The notes beneath the pieces were generated by a model, which saw only the letters and a list, made by a program, of their open reading frames with translations, did no database searches and was not told the origin of the DNA. Both the position numbers and the translations under genes were made by a program. Shown in pieces: positions 59,401-64,000 of a stretch of DNA of 64,000 nucleotides. Source of the DNA: Gorsachius magnificus (lineage: Eukaryota > Chordata > Aves > Pelecaniformes > Ardeidae); the NCBI GenBank assembly GCA_034008185.1, contig CM067081.1:184595510-184659509 (forward strand), given 5' to 3'. Every line of letters starts with the position of its first letter. Positions within the stretch are counted from its first letter, which is position 1.

Positions 59401-62193
59401 CCAAAAAGAATTCCAAAGGATGCTGCACGTTACCACTTTTTCCTGTACAAGCATGCCCATGAAGGAGACTATTTGGAATCCATAGGTATGAGAAAATTTC
59501 CCAATATCCCAATTCCCAAAATTTCATTGGCTTGTTTCAAGTACTTCAGTGATTGTGAGGCAGAGAGAAAGATGTGTCATAAAAGTAATCTGTCAGCATG
59601 AGCATAAATTTCAGAGTCATTTGGTTGTGAAACTGACTTCTGAAGAGTCCTTATGGTTAGAAAGTAGCAAGCTATCCCTTTTGATTATGAACACCCATAA
59701 ATCAGTTGTCATGTGAAAACATAATGATACTGGCCATTCTCTGATCCCCCACTTGAAATGAAACACTTGCTGAAGCAAAAAGGATCCAGAATGGTGTTAC
59801 ATTTTTCCCTTTCAGACTGCATAGTTGATTTGCAATGCCTCTCTGCTGTAAACGATTTTATGATGCAGGTTTTGATGGAGTGTAGTTATGGTCTCATTTG
59901 TGGTTTTTTCCCTGCAGTTTTCATCTACTCTATGCCAGGGTATACCTGTAGTATACGAGAACGAATGCTCTACTCCAGTTGCAAAAGTCCACTGTTAGAA
60001 ATTGTAGAAGGACAGTTGTGGATGCAGATAATTAGAAAGGTAAGTACACTTGGTATACCGGTATTTTCTCCATCCCTCTGCTCCCTTCTTAGTATTTAGC
60101 TATCTGCCACCACCTTCTGCAAACAACGAAAAGTGTTGTATAACTATTGAAGTTTGTACTGAACTAGAAATACTTGTTGATGAAGCTTCAGATACAAAGT
60201 TAAGTCACGAAAGCTTTTCTCTGGTTCATAATTTCTACACTTTCACAGCTTTAATAAACATATCCTTGTGCATCAAGGGAGTGTTTGAGAGCACTTTGAA
60301 GGACTATTCAGAAGTAATGTGATTTCTTACTAAAAAGTCTGTCATATTTTGGACCACAACACATTGCTGTTGTCGAACACTAAATTCCTTTAAAGCCAAG
60401 GTTATTTAAGGATTCTCAAAGTAATTTCAAGCTCCAGTTCTGGAACTTAAACTGCTATCTTAGGAGTCCTTGATGGGGCAAACAAGGATTTGCAAGTAAG
60501 CTGATCTTTTCACATTGTGTAGATTTTACATAAGGAGTAGGTTACTTCTCACCTCCAGAGCAGAGTCCATAGGAATGGTCTGTCTGTGGAATATGTGACC
60601 TACATTCCTAACACTTGTGCTGTAAATTTAGAAGAACTTTGGGGCTTGGTTTCTGTGGGGATTATGTATATCTAAAAAATAGCAGAGTTAACACTAACCA
60701 TTTTTACTGTGGTGACATGACTTAAGTAGATTATCACTTGATGTTTTTATATGTCATTATTTCTCAGAAATTTCCTTTCTACAATGAAATAAATGCACAG
60801 TGTGACTCCTGGAATTCCTGTTGACATATTTCTGAAGCATGTACTTATAACAGCAATACCATGGTTGGCAAGGCCATCAAGTGCTATGGTTGGCAGGCCA
60901 TGAAGTGCTGAATGCTCAGCAGAGCAGGGCCAAAGCATTTCTCTGAATTCTAAATTCCTGCAATTCAAAACAGTGGGGTTTGGCTTGAGAACAGTACTTT
61001 CTTTCCATTCAGGTTTATATGCCTAAATTTTAAAAACCAAGCCCCCCCCCCCTCCCCCCCCGCTCCTTCTTGTTCATTACATTTATTTTAGCTCTTCCCT
61101 GGCTTGAATACTTGATGAGTTGCAGTAGCCAGCTAATCATATAAGCTGTTTGTACTCCTCCCCTTCTGTCTCAAGAGACATGTATGCACGTTGCTTTTAC
61201 AATTACTGTTTAAAGCACGTTCTAGTGAAATACTTTAATTCTTAAAATGTGGTGATTGTGTTGGGAAAATGAAAATTTATTTTAGAGAGGAGTATAAAGA
61301 AAGGAAATTGTAGTTCTGAAAGATCGTATGCTGCTTTCTTCTATTAAGGAAGTTACTTTATAGAGGAGCAAATAAGCACTCGTTTCCACATGGAATGTGT
61401 ACTCCTAGTTAATATTAGAATCATAGAATAGTTTGGGTTGGAAGGGACCTTTAAAGGCCATCTAGTCCAACCCCCCTGCAATAAGCAGAGACATCTTCAA
61501 TCAGATCAGGTTGCTCAGAGCCCCCTCCAACCTGGCCTTGATATGTTTCCAGGGTTAGGGCATCTACTGCTTCCCTGGGCAACCCATTCAAGTGTTTCAC
61601 CACCCTCATTGTAAGAAATTTCCTCCTTGTATCTAGTCTGAATCTACCCTCTTTTAGTTTAAAACCATTACCCCTTGTCCTGTCACAACTGGCCCTGCTA
61701 AAAAGTCTGTCCACATGTACGCGATGCTAAAGCCTGGGACAGAGGAAGTTTCTTGGCATATGTACAGTGCAGTTGTGCTTATATTTCAGGAAAAACAATT
61801 AAGTCAAATCACACTTAATCCTGGTAAGAGTATAGTGGATTCTCAGAAAAACTCTCCAAGATTGCTGAGGGCATTAGGCACAAGTTGGAGAACACTTCAT
61901 GCTGGACTGAACATTATTGCACATATGGTTCTAATATAGCATTTAGAGCTTCAGCAAAATTTCTAAATGTTTTTAAATATGTATTTAAGGTGACTATGAT
62001 AAATGTTGGGTTTTTTTCCCAGATCGAAATAGATAATGGTGATGAGCTAACTGCTGACTTTCTCTATGAAGAGGTTCATCCAAAACAACATGCTCACAAA
62101 CAAAGTTTTGCTAAACCAAGAGGTCCTGCAGGGAAGAGGGGAATACGAAGACTGATTAGAGGTCCAGCAGAGACTGAAACGCCCAGTGATTAG
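44471..62193 (+). CDS. TWF1: Twinfilin-1, nine coding exons, 350 residues
   Basis: Twinfilin-1 sequesters ADP-actin monomers, caps or depolymerises filament barbed ends, and binds capping protein through its C-terminal tail, acting in the cytoplasm at sites of actin turnover. Joining 44,471-44,495; 47,745-47,822; 50,276-50,454; 51,714-51,809; 54,327-54,431; 59,011-59,136; 59,335-59,485; 59,918-60,039; 62,023-62,193 gives 1,053 bases with no internal stop, the same 350 residues as the human protein. The two ADF-homology domains lie at about 2-139 and 175-313, linked by the segment containing [19 protein letters not shown]. The tail ends with [17 protein letters not shown], the basic part of the capping-protein and phosphoinositide-binding tail. 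The start MSHQTGIQ matches the family and has G at -3. All splice sites are GT-AG except intron 6, which is GC-AG. The gene is divergent from TMEM117. Confidence 0.97.
44496..47744 (+). other. TWF1: TWF1 intron 1
   Basis: A 3.2-kb intron. Its first 650 bp is CpG island. It holds a perfect 12-bp inverted repeat at 46,312-46,340 and otherwise no feature that I recognise. Confidence 0.8.
46312..46340. repeat. Perfect inverted repeat, 12-bp arms, 5-base loop
   Basis: AAAGTGTAGATC at 46,312-46,323 is followed by the loop ACTGA and the exact reverse complement at 46,329-46,340. A run of 12 adenines overlaps the left arm. It would form a stable hairpin in DNA or in TWF1 pre-mRNA. Confidence 0.9.
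47745..47822 (+). CDS. TWF1: TWF1 coding exon 2
   Basis: Acceptor CTTTTTCAG and donor GTTAGT. Residues 9-34, including [18 protein letters not shown], the start of ADF-H domain 1. This exon is too short to appear as an open frame by itself. Confidence 0.95.
47823..50275 (+). other. TWF1: TWF1 intron 2
   Basis: A 2.5-kb AT-rich intron with T-runs and a GT-rich tract near 48,947-48,970. No repeat family was recognised. Confidence 0.8.
50276..50454 (+). CDS. TWF1: TWF1 coding exon 3
   Basis: Residues 35-94. It contains [20 protein letters not shown] and [14 protein letters not shown], the core of ADF-H domain 1. Acceptor GGTTATAG (weak pyrimidine tract), donor GTAAGT. Confidence 0.96.
50455..51713 (+). 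other. TWF1: TWF1 intron 3
   Basis: A 1.26-kb intron with no recognised feature. Its acceptor ATGCTAG has almost no pyrimidine tract. Confidence 0.8.
51714..51809 (+). CDS. TWF1: TWF1 coding exon 4
   Basis: Residues 95-126, [20 protein letters not shown] and following. This holds the long actin-binding helix of ADF-H domain 1. Phase 0 at both ends, donor GTATGT. Confidence 0.96.
51810..54326 (+). other. TWF1: TWF1 intron 4
   Basis: A 2.5-kb AT-rich intron. I see no repeat family or other feature in it. Confidence 0.8.
54327..54431 (+). CDS. TWF1: TWF1 coding exon 5
   Basis: Residues 127-161, from [12 protein letters not shown] to [11 protein letters not shown], the end of domain 1 and the linker. 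Acceptor GTGTTTTCAG, donor GTATCT, phase 0. Confidence 0.96.
54735..54930 (+). mobile_element. CR1 3' fragment, diverged
   Basis: Blocks 'gactgagcactggcagaag', 'gagtctccattttggagat' and 'cattccaacctcaacc' end with ATTCTGTGATTG. The order and ending fit CR1 on the plus strand. It is short and diverged. Confidence 0.85.
55990..56388 (-). mobile_element. Old CR1-type element, left part (interrupted)
   Basis: The plus strand opens 'gggtcagatcaaaggatc', which resembles the reverse complement of the 3' region of an ancient CR1 group shared with turtles and crocodilians, and continues with degraded but alignable blocks. It is broken at about 56,389 by a younger CR1 on the other strand and resumes at about 57,023. 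Confidence 0.65.
56389..57022 (+). mobile_element. Younger CR1 nested in an older CR1
   Basis: A 634-bp CR1 3' portion whose blocks include [38 protein letters not shown], and a tail CATTCTATGATTCTGT. The first part can still be read as protein for about 100 codons (from 56,400) before the frame breaks. 5'-truncated. Confidence 0.93.
57023..57600 (-). mobile_element. Old CR1-type element, right part
   Basis: Plus-strand blocks 'gggctgaagagtcctaatct', 'gtggtattcaagatgcagg' and 'tttcatctgccattttatcc' occur in the same order as in the reverse complement of the ancient CR1 ORF2 region. Together with 55,990-56,388 it forms a single old copy split by the nested insertion. The right limit is uncertain. 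Confidence 0.7.
59011..59136 (+). CDS. TWF1: TWF1 coding exon 6
   Basis: Residues 162-203, from [14 protein letters not shown] to KKLNYVQL, the linker and start of ADF-H domain 2. Acceptor TTGTGTTCCAG. The donor is GCAAGT, not GT. The nearest GT, four bases on, would shift the frame into a stop immediately after joining to exon 7. Confidence 0.95.
59137..59334 (+). other. TWF1: TWF1 intron 6, GC-AG type
   Basis: The shortest intron (198 bp) begins GCAAGT and ends TTAACAG. GC-AG introns make up about one percent of vertebrate introns and are spliced by the major spliceosome, usually with otherwise strong donor matches, as here at +3 to +6. Confidence 0.92.
59335..59485 (+). CDS. TWF1: TWF1 coding exon 7
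   Basis: Residues 204-253 plus one base. Contains [20 protein letters not shown] and HEGDYLESI, the core of ADF-H domain 2. Donor GTATGA, phase 1. Confidence 0.96.
59486..59917 (+). other. TWF1: TWF1 intron 7
   Basis: A 432-bp intron with no feature beyond a good acceptor (TTTTTTCCCTGCAG). Confidence 0.85.
59918..60039 (+). CDS. TWF1: TWF1 coding exon 8
   Basis: Residues 254-294: [20 protein letters not shown], then [19 protein letters not shown]. The latter differs from the human ERQLQMDVIRK at several places. It carries the actin-binding helix of domain 2. Donor GTAAGT, phase 0. Confidence 0.95.
61042..61061. repeat. Poly-C tract
   Basis: About 20 bases, C except for one T. A tract like this is prone to sequencing and length errors. 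Confidence 0.85.
61415..61713 (-). mobile_element. CR1 retrotransposon fragment, 3' end
   Basis: The plus strand opens with TTAGAATCATAGAATAG, then 'gtttgggttggaagggacct', 'atctagtccaaccccc' and 'caacccattcaagtgtttca'. The minus-strand frame at 61,714-61,451 (87 codons) still reads through CR1 coding sequence ([28 protein letters not shown]), so the copy is only mildly decayed. Confidence 0.95.
62023..62193 (+). CDS. TWF1: TWF1 coding exon 9 (terminal)
   Basis: Residues 295-350 and TAG. Contains [20 protein letters not shown] and the basic tail [11 protein letters not shown]. The last residues (ETPSD) vary between species. Confidence 0.97.
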   Translation: MEIDNGDELTADFLYEEVHPKQHAHKQSFAKPRGPAGKRGIRRLIRGPAETETPSD

Positions 62194-64000
62194 AAACTGT
62201 TATTTGTGTTTGTTATAAAATACTACAGTAAGAAATGAAATGCTGGCTTTTGGTAATGAACTGAAATCATTCCATTTGTAGTTGCTAGGGAAAAAAAAAA
62301 GCTCTTTTTACTCTTCTGACCTCAACACTTTTTTATATTGTTACATGATTATATTTCTGTTCACCATGTTTTATGACATGTGGAAGAGCTAATTATTTTA
62401 AAGCTAGAAGAGGAAAACTAAGGTAGTAGCCCTTTATTTTAAACTAGAATCCATTATTTAATAGCTGTACATGCAATCATAAACTTTGCAGACGTAAGAC
62501 TATTAAGGCCACGTATTCTGTGGGTAAGCTGCAGCTGTATGCCTAGAGAACAAACCTGTATTCCCACGAAGTAGCCTCTTGAAACCCCTACTACTTACCC
62601 CGTGAGGAGAACTGAAGGACTATATAGCATCGGCCCAGATAAATATTTTTGCTTGTAGCTCTTATGGACAGTAGTACAACAGGAGGTTTTTTTCTGGTTT
62701 TGACATGATACATTGTTGGGTTTTGTTGTTGTTTTGTTTTGTTTAATAGAAAAGGTAAACTAAAACCAGTTACCCATCAATTACCATAAGTGTTCAGGAA
62801 TAGCTGGATATTTTCCTATGCAAAAGCACAGTGGTCATTTCAAATTTATAACTAATTTTGTGGAATTGTCTGTTAAAGGAATCTGACATAAAACCACTAT
62901 AGCTTGTCCAGACTTCTATACCACTCGTAAGCCCTACATATTAAGTACTGAATGACCAAGTAAAAGGTGATTAAAAGTGCATGAGTTAGGATACTCAGTA
63001 GATTATGGAGCTGCTTTCAAAGCAATATGCTTAAAGTTACTAATAAATAATGGATTATCTGTGCACTTGGATCTAAAACTGTGTAAATTCAGTAAAAATT
63101 GAAATGGACTTGCTTCATAATGGTGAGTTACTCTCGAGATCCTAGTGTGTTTGCAGTATCAGCTGCGACTTTAACTTTCAAGGTATTCTGAAAATGACTT
63201 TTCCTAAATGTTTGAACTTTAATAGTAACTTAAATCTGTAACAAAATCCAGCTAGGTCTTCAACAACTGCAGCCAGCACCCAGTTAGGATTTTGACTTTT
63301 TTTTTTTTTCCCCCCTCCCCTTCTCCAAAATCCTAAAATCAGACGGACTACTCTAAACTTGATTGAACCATGAGTAGTGTGTTTAATAGGAAGAGGAAAA
63401 ATAGATTAGTAAGTGGATTTAAGAAGAATTAGATGTGGAAATCAAGTATTGAATGACCTTAAATATTGAAAATTGTGCAATGAGGCAAATGCTAGTGGAT
63501 AGATTGTATTCCCCAGTGGGGACTTGCTTTTTATTGTCTTCCATGTAAGCTTTGTGTTTTTTTCAATTATTTTTTTTTTTAAAGCTACATGGGAGTTGCA
63601 AGTCTCACTTCACTGCATATTATCATAGGCGCTGGGTGTACACGTTACGTAGCTGAACCACGTGTTTACCTGGTGGAAGATAAGATTTTAACCTGCTTTG
63701 ACACTAGTAGTTCCTGATAAAATTTGTTTGATCTTCTATATTATTTTGTTTGGAGACACTAGCTTGTCATTGACGTCTGAGATTGCACTATATAATGTGA
63801 AGATTGCAATAGTTGTTGGTTTTACTGTGGGCTTTTTTTTTTATACACAGTAGAAATTTGAGACCTCTGCTTTTTTCATTTAATCTCATACACTACATTG
63901 ATGCAATTCGACAGCTCTTGATCCCCAGCTAACCTGCTGCTTGCCCTTCACTACCATGTTCTTCCACTGCCTCTTGCCTTTTCCCTTTAGGGCAAGGAGC
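62194..64000 (+). other. TWF1: TWF1 3' UTR and downstream sequence
   Basis: The first clear AATAAA after the stop is at 63,042-63,047, followed by TG-containing sequence, which would give a 3' UTR of about 870 bases. A longer form is possible: no other gene begins before the window ends. T-rich and T/C-rich runs occur at 63,297-63,318 and 63,569-63,582. Confidence 0.65.
63042..63047 (+). terminator. TWF1: Candidate TWF1 polyadenylation signal
   Basis: A canonical AATAAA about 850 bases after the stop codon with a modest downstream GT-rich element. Use of this site is not shown by sequence alone. Confidence 0.5.

Larger units (their letters stand above)
60040..62022 (+). other. TWF1: TWF1 intron 8
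   Basis: A 2.0-kb intron with a C-rich tract at 61,042-61,061 and a CR1 fragment at 61,415-61,713. Its acceptor has a T-rich tract ending CCCAG. Confidence 0.85.

Overview
The window looks like a single contig from a bird nuclear genome. The evidence is the density of CR1 non-LTR retrotransposon fragments (their typical 3' tails of the ATTCTATGATT type appear on both strands), endogenous-retrovirus LTRs with an ATA/TTA-rich tract like those common in birds, two compact CpG islands, and vertebrate genes with spliced coding exons. I cannot name the species.

Layout. Positions 1 to about 29,900 belong to the 5' end of TMEM117 on the minus strand: a CpG-island first exon that is non-coding (donor at 29,480/29,481), a 2-kb intron, the first coding exon (27,454-27,150, start codon at 27,426-27,424), and then at least 27 kb of the next intron, which runs off the left edge. 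That intron carries, on the opposite strand, a P2Y-type class A GPCR pseudogene (about 3,997-5,022) with two in-frame stop codons, plus several CR1 fragments. Positions 30,100-44,050 are intergenic. They hold two minus-strand retroviral LTRs of one family (one still attached to a primer-binding-site-like leader), a CR1 fragment and simple repeats. From 44,050 to the right edge is TWF1 (twinfilin-1) on the plus strand. All nine coding exons can be placed by reading frame and splice sites (44,471-62,193), and they give a 350-residue protein, the usual length of the family. One intron (intron 6) uses a GC-AG splice pair. The introns contain further CR1 copies, including a younger copy nested in an older one in opposite orientation.

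How the genes relate. TMEM117 and TWF1 are divergently transcribed neighbours, as in other amniotes including human, but their CpG islands are about 14 kb apart, so they do not share one short bidirectional promoter. TWF1 is an actin-monomer and capping-protein binding regulator; TMEM117 is a multi-pass membrane protein. I see no sequence evidence for a functional link. I found no CRISPR array, operon or convincing RNA gene. The most notable items are the fossil receptor inside the TMEM117 intron, the GC-AG intron of TWF1, and the layered retroelements.
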